Source: Verrucomicrobiia bacterium
Lineage (GTDB): Bacteria; Verrucomicrobiota; Verrucomicrobiia; Limisphaerales; UBA9464
Assembly (NCBI GenBank): GCA_019634635.1
Contig: JAHCBB010000040.1
Span: 1-41,313 of the forward strand
Reading direction: 5' to 3'
Length of the DNA stretch: 41,313 bases
Part shown: piece by piece, positions 15,549 through 23,721 of the stretch
How positions within the stretch are numbered: the first letter of the stretch is position 1
Layout of the letters: the number at the start of each line of letters is the position of its first letter
The notes under the pieces: generated by a model
Database searches by the model: none
Told to the model about the DNA's origin: nothing
Seen by the model: the letters and a program-made list of their open reading frames with translations, nothing else
Translations under genes and position numbers: made by a program

Positions 15549-16898
15549 CTACCGCGCGCTGCGCCGATCCTCAACGGCCGTCTCCGCCTCGATGCGATTC
15601 TCCTCGGTCACCACCACGCCGACCTGTTCATCGAGGCGGATGCCGACCCGCTGCCGGCGTTCGGCTTCCGGACGGGTGTCCCGGATGATGTTGCCGCGAA
15701 ACACCAGGTCGGTGGTCTCGCCCCGGACGCGGATGCCGGCCACGGGTTCGGAGGCTCCGTTGTTCTCGATGAGGTTGTCCTCGATGCGATTCCGGTGGCC
15801 CGCCATGCCGGCGGTCTCGTTGCGGAAGAAGATGCCGTCGGCGCCGTTTCCAAGGACCCGGTTGCGGCGCAGCAGGTTGTCGGTGTCCTTGTGCCCGATC
15901 GAGATGCCAAACCGGCCGTTGCCGGCGAGCGTGTTGTCCTCGAACACCCCGTGCTTCACCCGCCAGCACAGAAACAGGCCGTCTTCGCCGTTGTTGCGCG
16001 CGAGGCACCCGCGCACTTCGGGACGCTGCGAGCCGCTGCCTGGATGGAGCCCGAGGGAGGCATTGCCCTCGCTGACGCACCCGAGGACCCGGACGTCATT
16101 GCATTGCTGGAAGCTGATGCCGTCGCCGTTGAAGTTGCGGACCGTGCAGCGCTCCAGCACGGCGCCGGGGCAGCGGTAGAGGAAGATGCCCGCGCCGCGG
16201 CATCCGTTGAGGTGGACGTTCTCGTCGCGGCTGCCCTCGATCGTGATGTTCTCAACCCGCACCCCGGCGAGGTGATAGCCGCTGACCACCGGGAAGACCG
16301 TGGCGGCCTGCGCGCCCGACTCCACCATGCAGTCGGCGTTCAACGGCAGGCTGATCGCGAAGGTGTTGCCGTTGCGGCCGGTGATGCGGGCCACCGTCGT
16401 GTGAAACCCGCCGGCATTGCGGTCCCAGATCGCGACACCGTCCCCGACCTCAAATCCCCCGGGATTCCTCAGCGTGATCTGCTCCTCACCGTAGTCGCCG
16501 TCGAGTTCCAGCGCGGAGGCCGCGGAGGGCGCCTTGCGCAGGACGGTCTGCGCCCCGTGCCCGCGAACCGTCACATGGGGCCGCAGATGAAGGGAATCCC
16601 GCATCCAATACTCGCCGGGGCCGATCTCCACGAGGCCCCCGCCGAGCGCCGCCACGTAATCCACCGCAGCCTGCAGGACCCGGTGGTCCGTGCCGGTGAG
16701 ATCCGCATCCCGATGCCCCACCCGGATGGCGGGCCGCCCGGTCATCGTGCCGTGCATGGCGTCCGGCAACTGGCGATGCGCGGAGGGCGGGGCGTCCGGA
16801 GGGGTCCCGGCCGGGACGAGGCCGATGCCGGCGAAGAGGAGGGACAGGACGCAGGACATCCGGCGACCGCGGGACGCGAGGGACGGGACGGGGTTCAT
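15549..16898 (-). CDS. Secreted right-handed parallel beta-helix protein
   Basis: The 449-residue protein has a signal peptide (MSCVLSLLFAGIGLVPAG after a basic start). It then shows repeated short strands with periodic Asn, Gly and hydrophobic residues, for example VRVENITIEGS, CTVRNFNGDGISFQQCNDVRVLGC, GCLARNNGEDGLFLCW, GVFEDNTLAGNGRFGISIG, LLRRNRVLGNGADGIFFRN and RIEDNLIENNG. This is the PbH1/pectate-lyase-like solenoid. The early ATVDYVAALGGGLVEIGPGEYWMRDSL-type region is the usual N-cap of such proteins. They often bind or cleave polysaccharides, but no catalytic set is identifiable. It is transcribed away from the GmhA-like gene's 3' end (29 bases between them) and may share its promoter. 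Confidence 0.82.
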   Translation of the reverse strand: MNPVPSLASRGRRMSCVLSLLFAGIGLVPAGTPPDAPPSAHRQLPDAMHGTMTGRPAIRVGHRDADLTGTDHRVLQAAVDYVAALGGGLVEIGPGEYWMRDSLHLRPHVTVRGHGAQTVLRKAPSAASALELDGDYGEEQITLRNPGGFEVGDGVAIWDRNAGGFHTTVARITGRNGNTFAISLPLNADCMVESGAQAATVFPVVSGYHLAGVRVENITIEGSRDENVHLNGCRGAGIFLYRCPGAVLERCTVRNFNGDGISFQQCNDVRVLGCVSEGNASLGLHPGSGSQRPEVRGCLARNNGEDGLFLCWRVKHGVFEDNTLAGNGRFGISIGHKDTDNLLRRNRVLGNGADGIFFRNETAGMAGHRNRIEDNLIENNGASEPVAGIRVRGETTDLVFRGNIIRDTRPEAERRQRVGIRLDEQVGVVVTEENRIEAETAVEDRRSAR

Positions 16899-16927
16899 GG
16901 CGACTCTTTCTCGCCGGTCGCCGCCCG

Positions 16928-17497
16928 TCAGTCCACCCATTCCGGATGCTCCCAGAACGCGTAGCAGACCAAGTGCAGGATGTTCATCTGCACGTCTTCG
17001 ACCCGGCCGTAGTGGCCGTCGGGGATCACCACGAGCTGATCGGCCAGGTCGGCCATCTTGCCGCGCTTCTGTCCGACCAGCGCGATGGTTTTGACGCCGG
17101 TGGCCTTGGCCCAGTCGAAGGCCCGGACCAGGTTGGGGGAATTGCCGCTCACGCTGATGCCGAAGAGCACGTCCCCGGGACGCGCGTAGTTCATCAACTG
17201 GCGCACGAAGATGTCTTCATACGTGTAATCGTTCCCGATGGCGGTCAGCCACGCGACATTATCGGTGAGCGAGAGCACGCGGAAACGGCGGGGCAGCACG
17301 TCGCTGGCCCCCTTGCCGAGGTCCACGGCGAAGTGACTGGCGTTGGCGGCGCTGCCGCCGTTGCCGATGGCGAACACCTGGGCATCGTTGCGGTGGGCTT
17401 CCCGCAGGGTTTCCACAAGCGGGGCCAGCATGTCGGGGGTGACGCCGGCCAGGGCGCGCTGTTGTGCGGTGATGTATGATGCAATCCAATCCTTCAT
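16928..17497 (-). CDS. gmhA: SIS-domain sugar isomerase, GmhA (sedoheptulose 7-phosphate isomerase) type
   Basis: The 189-residue protein is the normal length for GmhA, which turns sedoheptulose 7-phosphate into D-glycero-manno-heptose 7-phosphate, the first step of ADP-heptose synthesis. Sugar-phosphate-binding motifs are FAIGNGGSAANASHFAVDLGK (about 42-62, with His55 where GmhA has a metal His) and GISVSGNSPNLVRAF (113-127). The C-terminal VEDVQMNILHLVCY helix matches the GmhA active-site helix. The related DiaA proteins share these motifs, so a replication role is a lesser alternative. The start at 17497 (MKDWIASYI) is family-typical; the much longer open frame upstream is Pro/Arg-rich noise. 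A heptosyltransferase-like GT9 gene lies at 29.9-31.0 kb. Confidence 0.8.
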   Translation of the reverse strand: MKDWIASYITAQQRALAGVTPDMLAPLVETLREAHRNDAQVFAIGNGGSAANASHFAVDLGKGASDVLPRRFRVLSLTDNVAWLTAIGNDYTYEDIFVRQLMNYARPGDVLFGISVSGNSPNLVRAFDWAKATGVKTIALVGQKRGKMADLADQLVVIPDGHYGRVEDVQMNILHLVCYAFWEHPEWVD

Positions 17498-17620
17498 CGG
17501 GCGGAAGGATTGGGGCGCCCCGAAGATTCCTCCAGCGGGAAATGCGGACCGGCACGGCGGCGCGCGGGATCGGGCCCGGGGGGCATTGCGCCACCGCCGG
17601 ATTTGTGCGAACCAACTGAC

Positions 17621-18016
17621 GTGAGCTCGCCGCCCCTGTCGCGTCCCGTGGTGGTGCCCGAGGTGTTGCCCCCGGAGTCGCCGGCACCGCCGCCGCTGAC
17701 GCCGCCGAATCCCGGGCGTCCGCGGGTCTGGTTTGAGCCACTGTCCGCCCTCGCGTTGTTGCTCGCCGACAACCTGTGGTTGTTCCCCGAATTCCTGGTG
17801 GTCAGCTGGGTGGTCACCGTACCGCTCTGCTTTCTCACCGTGCTCGTTTCGGTGTATCTCATCCAGCGACGGCGGGCGGGAGACCGGCGCCGCATCGCCT
17901 TCGCCAAGGCGCTGATCCTGGCCATTATCGCAGCCGTTCCCACCTCGGTCACCGGAACGCCGGTGGGCCTGGCCATTCTGGCCTGGGCCGGGATCCGTCA
18001 CCCCTGGAGGGCCTGA
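17621..18016 (+). CDS. Small membrane protein of unknown function
   Basis: With the GTG at 17621 the protein has 131 residues: a Pro-rich cytoplasmic N-terminus (about 1-37), then three hydrophobic segments (LSALALLLADNLWLF, VVTVPLCFLTVLVSVYLI, and ALILAIIAAVPTSVTGTPVGLAILAW) separated by a basic loop QRRRAGDRRR. I do not recognise a family with confidence. The ATG at 17510 in the same frame would add a basic, low-complexity leader and leave only 12 bases to the divergent gmhA-like start, so I prefer the GTG. The gene precedes the WP-repeat protein on the same strand by 82 bases. Confidence 0.55.
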   Translation: MSSPPLSRPVVVPEVLPPESPAPPPLTPPNPGRPRVWFEPLSALALLLADNLWLFPEFLVVSWVVTVPLCFLTVLVSVYLIQRRRAGDRRRIAFAKALILAIIAAVPTSVTGTPVGLAILAWAGIRHPWRA

Positions 18017-18098
18017 GTAGCCCCAGGGTGGGTCTGATTTCCATGGCGACCCGTGGCTTGCTTCCGGGCGGTGACTTCCCGGAGGCTCGTCCCCCCGG

Positions 18099-19628
18099 AT
18101 GGATGGACGACGTATTTGCGGGTGGCTGTCGCTGAGCCTGGTGCTGGCGGCAGCGGGCCCGGCGTGGACGGACGACTGGCTCGACGCCGGCCCGTTCGCC
18201 TCGTCGTTTCCCACGTTGTGGGAGTCGGGCTGGCGCCAGGAGGGACTCGGCACCCTCGCCTGGTGGCAGGAAACTCCCGAACGGATCTCCTCGGGGCTGG
18301 CTCCCCTCCTATCGTACGAATACTCGCCGGTCCTGGACCGGGAACGGTTTGACCTCCTTTACCCGGCGCTGACGTGGCGGCGCAGCGGCGGCGAGTCGCG
18401 ATTCCAGCTCGCCCAGGTGATCACCTGGATCCACACCGGGCAGCAGGACGAACAGGACAGCTACATTCACCGGACGGTGTTCCCAATATACTTCGAGCAG
18501 CGCTCGGTGAGTGGCACCAACGATTATCTGGCGGTGCTGCCCTTCTACGGCCACCTCCGCAACCGGCTGTTCCGGGACGAAATCGAGTTCATCCTGTTCC
18601 CGATCTACTCCAGGACCCGCAAGGGGGCCGTGGTGACCCGGAACTACGTGTACCCCGTGTTTCACCTTCGGGCGGGGCCCGGTCTTGCCGGCTGGCAATT
18701 CTGGCCGTTGTATGGGGCGCAGGAAAAGGAAATCACCTGGCAGACGAATCTGTTCGGCGACCGCGTCTTGTCCCCCGGATCCAACGCGCGCTTTGCGGTC
18801 TGGCCCCTGTTCAGCCACCAGCGTGCGGGACTCGGCACCACCAACGAGGTGCTTCAGACTCATCTGCTGCCGTTCTACGCCATCGTCCGGTCTCCGGCCC
18901 GGGATCAAACCACCGTGATCTGGCCGCTGTTCACGCGCACAGAGGACCGGGTGGCCGGCTATGTGGAATGGGGCGCGCCCTGGCCGGTGATCGGCTGGGC
19001 CAACGGCCCGGGGAAGACGGCGCGGCGGGTGTGGCCATTCTACGGCAACATCCAGGCCGGCACCTCGCGTCGGAACTTTCTCCTGTGGCCGGTCTATCTT
19101 CACCGCCACATCGAGGACACGGCGTTCGAGCGGGACCGATGGCGCAGCTTCTTCTTCCTGTACGACGACACCCTCCTCCGGAGCCGGGAGACGGGGGAGT
19201 ACCGGCGGGAGACCGGGGTGTGGCCGTTCTTCAGCTGGCGGCATGATCCGACCGGACGTGAGCAGCTTCGCGTCCCGGCCCTCCTGGAGAATTTCGTACG
19301 AAACCGCGAGGCGTTGGATCGCAACTACTCGCCGCTCTGGTCCGTGTACCGGAGCGAGCGCGATCCGGCAAAGGGCGCGGCGAGCCAGTCGGTGCTCTGG
19401 AATTTCTTCCGCCGGGACGTGACCGCCAGCGAGGTCCGCACGGCCTGCCTGTTCGGCCTGGTTCAGACCCGAAGGGGTGCCGACGGCGACCGGCATTGGC
19501 GGCTGCTGTGGCTGCCGAACCGGCATTTCCAGACGTCCGGGGAGGTTCAGCGGGCCGCGGTCGGGTCCCCCAAAGCCCTGCCGCGCCGCGGAACGGTTGC
19601 GGGTCCCGGGAATTCCCGGAATCGTTGA
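18099..19628 (+). CDS. Secreted protein with repeated [WFL]P-[LFIV]-[YF] motifs, family unknown
   Basis: The 509-residue protein has a signal peptide (WLSLSLVLAAAGPAW, about 9-23). Its body carries about eleven copies of a four-residue aromatic-Pro motif spaced about 15-50 residues apart: FPIY, LPFY, FPIY, YPVF, WPLY, WPLF, LPFY, WPLF, WPFY, WPVY, WPFF. Each is followed by a polar turn and preceded by an aromatic/charged strand. The alternation of aromatic, hydrophobic and charged residues suggests antiparallel beta-strands, perhaps an outer-membrane barrel or a periplasmic propeller. The C-terminus from about 480 is basic and disordered. I recognise no family. It lies 10 bases upstream of a PPOX-fold gene. 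No function is claimed. Confidence 0.75.
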   Translation: MDGRRICGWLSLSLVLAAAGPAWTDDWLDAGPFASSFPTLWESGWRQEGLGTLAWWQETPERISSGLAPLLSYEYSPVLDRERFDLLYPALTWRRSGGESRFQLAQVITWIHTGQQDEQDSYIHRTVFPIYFEQRSVSGTNDYLAVLPFYGHLRNRLFRDEIEFILFPIYSRTRKGAVVTRNYVYPVFHLRAGPGLAGWQFWPLYGAQEKEITWQTNLFGDRVLSPGSNARFAVWPLFSHQRAGLGTTNEVLQTHLLPFYAIVRSPARDQTTVIWPLFTRTEDRVAGYVEWGAPWPVIGWANGPGKTARRVWPFYGNIQAGTSRRNFLLWPVYLHRHIEDTAFERDRWRSFFFLYDDTLLRSRETGEYRRETGVWPFFSWRHDPTGREQLRVPALLENFVRNREALDRNYSPLWSVYRSERDPAKGAASQSVLWNFFRRDVTASEVRTACLFGLVQTRRGADGDRHWRLLWLPNRHFQTSGEVQRAAVGSPKALPRRGTVAGPGNSRNR

Positions 19629-19638
19629 TCCCAAGGCC

Positions 19639-20247
19639 ATGGGCGACGTGTTCCAGGAAGTGACCCCGGATCTGCAGGCGTGGATTGCGGGACAACGCTT
19701 GTTTTTCGTGGCGACGGCGCCGCTGTCGGGCGACGGACACCTCAACCTGTCGCCGAAGGGCGGGGATGCCTTCCGGGTGCTGGGCCCGCTCGACGTGGCA
19801 TTCCTCGACGTGACCGGCAGCGGGGCGGAGACCATCGCCCACCTGCGCGAGAACGGCCGGATCGTGATCATGTTTTGCGCCTTTTCCGGCCCGCCGCGGA
19901 TCGTCCGGCTCCACGGGCGCGGGCGGGTGATCCTGCCGGGGCATGCCGATTCCGGGGCGCTGCTCGCCCTGTTTCCCCCGCACCCGGGCACCCGGTCCGT
20001 GATCCGGGTTTCCGTGGATCGCGTGGGCATCTCGTGCGGGTTTGGCGTGCCGGAGTATTCCTTTCAGCAGGATCGGGACCTCCTCGCCTCCTGGGCGACG
20101 AAAAAGGGTCCGGCCGGCGTCGCCGAGTATCAGGCCCTGAAAAATGCGCGCAGCCTCGACGGGCTTCCCGCGCTGGATCCGGCACCCCCGGGGGGCGGGG
20201 TGGAACGAAACCTGAGCGAAGCATTCGGCACGGACGCCCGTTTGTGA
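19639..20247 (+). CDS. Pyridoxamine 5'-phosphate oxidase-family (split-barrel, FMN-type) protein
   Basis: The 202-residue protein starts MGDVFQEVTPDLQAWIAGQRLFFVATAP and continues HLNLSPKGGDAFRVL, VAFLDVTGSGAETIAHLRENGRIVIMFCAF and RIVRLHGRGRVI. This is the split beta-barrel pattern of the pyridoxamine-phosphate-oxidase-like group, most like proteins annotated as general flavin- or F420-binding PPOX family members. The C-terminal part (GFGVPEYSFQQDRDLLASWATKKG) is common in this subgroup. True PdxH activity is unlikely because the subgroup lacks its defining C-terminal motif. Likely substrates are unknown. Start chosen at the ATG 10 bases after the preceding stop. Confidence 0.82.
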   Translation: MGDVFQEVTPDLQAWIAGQRLFFVATAPLSGDGHLNLSPKGGDAFRVLGPLDVAFLDVTGSGAETIAHLRENGRIVIMFCAFSGPPRIVRLHGRGRVILPGHADSGALLALFPPHPGTRSVIRVSVDRVGISCGFGVPEYSFQQDRDLLASWATKKGPAGVAEYQALKNARSLDGLPALDPAPPGGGVERNLSEAFGTDARL

Positions 20248-20281
20248 TTCTCTCCCCGCGCCCCCGGGGGGGCGACGACCC

Positions 20282-21040
20282 ATGTTTCGAAATATTGGTG
20301 AAATGCTCCTGCTGACCGGCGCCGTGGGGCGAGCCCTGCCCCGGGTGTGGCGCGAGCGTCGCAAGGTGTTCGAGCAGTTGTTCGACATCGGCAACGCGAG
20401 CCTCTTCATGGCCTGCGTCCTGTCGCTCTTCATCGGCGGCGTCCTGTCGCTGCAAAGCGGCCCGGTGCTGGTGGAGAACGGCATCGGCAGCGCCCTCGGC
20501 CAGCTGGTGGCGATCGCCATGTGCAAGGAACTGGCGCCGGTGATGATGTCCATCCTCATCGCCGGGCGGGTGGGCTCCGCGATGACCGCCGAGCTGGGCT
20601 CGATGCAGGTGTACCAGGAGATTGACGCGCTGCGCACCCTCGCGGTGAGCCCGGTCCACTACCTGGTGCTGCCCCGCGTGGTCGCCATCAGCATCGCCGT
20701 GCCGTGCCTGGTCATCTTCGCCAACCTCGTCGGCTGGCTTGGGGGCGCGATGGTGGCCGCCCACAACGACCGCATCGCCGTTCCCTGGGCCACCTTCTTC
20801 GCCAGCCTCCGCGAGGGGGTGGACCTCTCGGATGTCCTCAACGGCCTGATCAAGTGCTTCGCCTTCGCCGTGTGCATCGGGATCATCTGCTGTCATCAGG
20901 GCCTGACCACCCGCGGCGGCCCGCGCGGCATCGGCCGCAGCGTGACCAAGGCCGTGGTGAACTCGCTCGTGCTCATCCTGGTGCTCGACTACATGCTCAC
21001 CCGGCTGCTGCTGCCGTTTGACGCGGCCTTCGGACGATGA
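20282..21040 (+). CDS. mlaE: MlaE/YrbE-type ABC transporter permease (MCE system)
   Basis: The 252-residue protein has an N-terminal amphipathic helix, then five to six membrane helices. The family features are a region after the first helix (FDIGNASLFMACVLSLFIGGVLSLQSG), the CKELAPVMMSILIAGRVGSAMTAELGSMQVYQEIDALRTLAVSP signature of MlaE proteins (coupling region, about 81-124), and a C-terminal KCFAFAVCIGIICCHQG...RSVTKAVVNSLVLILVLDYMLT. It forms the membrane part of an ABC system moving phospholipids between inner and outer membranes. The ATPase gene overlaps its stop (ATGA at 21037-21040), and an MCE protein follows. Confidence 0.92.
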   Translation: MFRNIGEMLLLTGAVGRALPRVWRERRKVFEQLFDIGNASLFMACVLSLFIGGVLSLQSGPVLVENGIGSALGQLVAIAMCKELAPVMMSILIAGRVGSAMTAELGSMQVYQEIDALRTLAVSPVHYLVLPRVVAISIAVPCLVIFANLVGWLGGAMVAAHNDRIAVPWATFFASLREGVDLSDVLNGLIKCFAFAVCIGIICCHQGLTTRGGPRGIGRSVTKAVVNSLVLILVLDYMLTRLLLPFDAAFGR

Positions 21041-21795
21041 CCCCGACGCCCCCAGGAGCCCACAAGGGCGGCTTGCCGGTGAGTGTACGCGGACTGCGCA
21101 AGGCGTACGACGGCCGCGCGGTGCTGCACGACCTCCACCTCGAGATCAGGGCCGGAGAGATCTTCGTCATCATGGGGCCGAGCGGATCCGGCAAATCGGT
21201 CTTCCTGCGCCACCTGATCGGCCTGGAGGACCCCGACGCCGGTGAGATCCTGGTCGCGGGCGAGCGGGCGCTGCCGAACCCGGCCAATCCCAGGCACCGC
21301 CTGGCCATGGTCTTCCAGACGGGCGGCCTGCTGAACTCGCTGACCGTGGAGGAGAACGTCGGCCTGTATCTCAGCGAGCACCGGCTGAATTCCCCTGCGG
21401 AGATTGCCACCATCGTCGCCGGAAAGCTGGCCCTCGTGCATCTCGGGCCCGGGGACGCCGCCAAGTACCCCTCGGAGCTTTCGGGCGGCATGCGCAAGCG
21501 GGTGGCGATTGCCCGGGCCCTGGTCGTGGAGCCACAAATGATCCTCTTCGACGAACCCACCAGCGAGCTCGATCCCCTCGTCGCCCTTACCATCGGCCGC
21601 GAGATTGTGAACCTCAACCGGCGCACGGGCGCCACGGTCGTCGTGGTGACCCACGACCGAGACCTGGCCTTCGGCATTGCCGACCGCCTCGCGTTTCTCG
21701 CGGAGGGACGGATCCTCGCGATGGGCACCGCGGACGCGCTGCGGGCGAGTCCGGCGCCGCTGCTGCAGGAATTCCTGGCCGCGCATTTCCAATGA
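21037..21795 (+). CDS. mlaF: MlaF-type ABC transporter ATP-binding protein
   Basis: The 252-residue ATPase has Walker A GPSGSGKS (47-54), a Q-loop in MVFQTGGLLNSLTV, signature LSGGMRKR (148-155), Walker B ILFDEPTSELDP (169-180) and a switch His in VVVTHD. The GGMRKRVAIARAL form and the FQ-x-GGLLNSLTVEENV segment are typical of MCE-system ATPases. It powers the permease encoded just upstream, with which it overlaps by four bases. The MCE protein gene begins 66 bases downstream. Confidence 0.93.
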   Translation: MTPTPPGAHKGGLPVSVRGLRKAYDGRAVLHDLHLEIRAGEIFVIMGPSGSGKSVFLRHLIGLEDPDAGEILVAGERALPNPANPRHRLAMVFQTGGLLNSLTVEENVGLYLSEHRLNSPAEIATIVAGKLALVHLGPGDAAKYPSELSGGMRKRVAIARALVVEPQMILFDEPTSELDPLVALTIGREIVNLNRRTGATVVVVTHDRDLAFGIADRLAFLAEGRILAMGTADALRASPAPLLQEFLAAHFQ

Positions 21796-21861
21796 ACGCT
21801 TCCTGGCGGCCTTGCCGTCGCGTCCCTTTGCCGCTTACCTCCACTTCCGGATGTTCCGTCC

Positions 21862-22854
21862 ATGAAAAGCTCCCTTGAAACCCGGCTCGGCGTGTTCTTT
21901 GCGCTCGTGGTCCTCGCCGCCTTCATCATCTTTGAACTGCTGGGCGGCGCCTCGTTGTTGCGGCGCGGCACCGAGTACCGTGCGCGGTTCAATACCGTGC
22001 GCGATTTGAAGGTCGGGGACCCGGTCCGCCTCGCCGGGGTGCCCGTGGGCCGGGTACGGTCGGTCGGTTTGAGGGAAAACCAGGTGGAAATCACCCTGCA
22101 GCTCGACACCGGCGCCCCGGTGCGCACCGACAGCGTGGCCTCCATCCAGTTCACCGGGCTCATGGGACAGAACTTCGTGGCGCTGAGCTTCGGCTCGGAA
22201 AATGCGCCGCTGGCCGCATCGGGCGCCCTGCTTGAGACCCGTGAACAGGCGGACCTGGCGGATCTCATGTCCCGGCTCGACAGCGTCGCCGGCGGTGTGG
22301 AAAGCCTGACCCGCAGCTTCAGCGGCGAGGAGATCAGCAAGCTGCTCGGCCCGCTCACCGACTTCATCAAGCAGAACCAGTCCAACATCAATTCCACCCT
22401 GGACAACCTCGCGGTGATGACCACCGAGATGGCCGGGGGCCGCGGCACCTTCGGCAAGCTGATCATGGACCCGACCCTCTATGAAGGGGCGGTGTCTGCG
22501 GTGACCAACATGAGCAGCGCGCTCGCGGACGCCCAGCCGCTGGCGGAGGACGCCCGGGCCATGGTGGCCGACCTGCGCAAGCTGGCGGGCAACCTGGAGC
22601 GGGGAGAGGGCACCCTCGGGAAGCTGATGACCGACCCGGCGTTGTTCGACGAAACCACCGGTGCGATGACGAACTTCAAGGAGATCATGGAAAAGATCAA
22701 CCAGGGCAAGGGCTCGGTCGGCGAGCTGGTCAACGACGCCAGCTTCCTGCGGAACATCAAGCTTACCCTTCAGAAGGTGGACAAGGCGACCGAGTCCCTC
22801 GAGGACACCGGTCCTTTGAGCGTGCTCGGGACGGCGGTGGGCACCCTGTTCTGA
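21862..22854 (+). CDS. mlaD: MlaD-family MCE protein (lipid transport)
   Basis: The 330-residue protein has one N-terminal anchor (LGVFFALVVLAAFIIFELLGG, about 7-27) and then an MCE domain (about 38-120) with the motif DLKVGDPVRLAGVPVGRVRSV and FTGLMGQNFVALSFG. A long helical C-terminus (about 130-330) follows. In the tail a short motif recurs three times: GTFGKLIMDPTLYE, GTLGKLMTDPALFD, and GSVGELVNDASFLR. These may stack as helical repeats of a periplasmic tunnel. MlaD hexamers bind phospholipids and link the ABC core to periplasmic partners. No MlaC or outer-membrane MlaA gene follows, as in many non-proteobacterial versions. Confidence 0.9.
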   Translation: MKSSLETRLGVFFALVVLAAFIIFELLGGASLLRRGTEYRARFNTVRDLKVGDPVRLAGVPVGRVRSVGLRENQVEITLQLDTGAPVRTDSVASIQFTGLMGQNFVALSFGSENAPLAASGALLETREQADLADLMSRLDSVAGGVESLTRSFSGEEISKLLGPLTDFIKQNQSNINSTLDNLAVMTTEMAGGRGTFGKLIMDPTLYEGAVSAVTNMSSALADAQPLAEDARAMVADLRKLAGNLERGEGTLGKLMTDPALFDETTGAMTNFKEIMEKINQGKGSVGELVNDASFLRNIKLTLQKVDKATESLEDTGPLSVLGTAVGTLF

Positions 22855-23019
22855 GCGGGCACCGTACCCGGGTGGCCGTCCGGGGCGGGATTTCGGCGAC
22901 CCGCGGCGGCCGGGAACCCGCTTTGGTCACCGCCGCGAAACGCTTTACAGACCCGGTGTCCGGACGCTATTCACCGGAGGAGTCCCAGGGCCGTGGCGGA
23001 CTGCCCATCCCGAAAATCC

Positions 23020-23658
23020 ATGTTCCGGTTCATCCTCCACGGGCTCAATCAGCCCTTCGAACACGAGCTGCACGCCGGCCTGAACACGGTCGGGCGCAAC
23101 CCGACCAACGAATTTCGGATCCCGGAGGCGAGCGTCTCCAGCTTCCACGCGGAGATCACCGTGCTGGAGGCGGACGGCGCGGTGATCGTGCGCGACCTGC
23201 AGTCCACCAACGGGACGTTCGTTGACGGCCAGCCGGTCGAGGAGGCGCCGCTGGCGGCCGGGCAGTCGCTTCAGTTGGGGAGCGTCGAAATGGTGCTGCG
23301 GGTGGAGGAGTATGACGTGCGAATCCCGGAGGGGGCGGGCCCGCAGGCCGCACGGCCCGCCGGAGAGTCGGTCACGCTTCCCGACGGCACCGTCGCCTGT
23401 TCCCGCAATCCATCCCTGCCCGCCACCCATCAGGCGGCCATGGGATGCCAGGCCGTCATGAAGTGCCCGGGTGTTTTTCACATCTCCAGCCTTCGGGCCA
23501 CCAAGCTGGCCGGCGGCAGCGCCGGGCTGCTGCTGTTTTGTCCGGACTGCAACGCCAAGTGCGAACCGATCCCCGGGGCATCGGGCAAACCGGCCGCAAA
23601 AAGGGGGTTGTTCGCACGCCTCACGCAGACCATCCGCATCGGACGGGGCAAGGGGTGA
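23020..23658 (+). CDS. FHA-domain protein with cysteine-containing C-terminus
   Basis: The 212-residue protein begins with a forkhead-associated domain (about 1-95). It has the core motifs VGRNPTN (24-30), SVSSFHAEI (39-47) and LQSTNGTFVDG (60-70), which recognise phosphothreonine. A linker with many Gly/Ala/Pro leads to a second part with Cys residues (ACSRNP, GCQAVMKCPG, LFCPDCNAKC), which looks like a small zinc-binding module. A basic tail ends the protein. FHA proteins read Ser/Thr kinase signals; one kinase is encoded at 36.4 kb in this window, but no direct link is visible. ATG 23020 is chosen because FHA domains begin there; 22993 is also open. The gene sits between mlaD and fabI. Confidence 0.8.
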   Translation: MFRFILHGLNQPFEHELHAGLNTVGRNPTNEFRIPEASVSSFHAEITVLEADGAVIVRDLQSTNGTFVDGQPVEEAPLAAGQSLQLGSVEMVLRVEEYDVRIPEGAGPQAARPAGESVTLPDGTVACSRNPSLPATHQAAMGCQAVMKCPGVFHISSLRATKLAGGSAGLLLFCPDCNAKCEPIPGASGKPAAKRGLFARLTQTIRIGRGKG

Positions 23659-23721
23659 CGCGACGGGCTTCATCGCGCCGGCTTGCGCCGCCGGCGGGCT
23701 TCGCCTTTCCTCAACGGCATC

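Noticed and set aside
16928..18253. A 441-residue version of the SIS protein with a long N-terminus
   Set aside because: GmhA-type proteins are about 190 residues, and the extra part would lie over the divergent membrane protein gene with disordered Pro/Arg-rich sequence.
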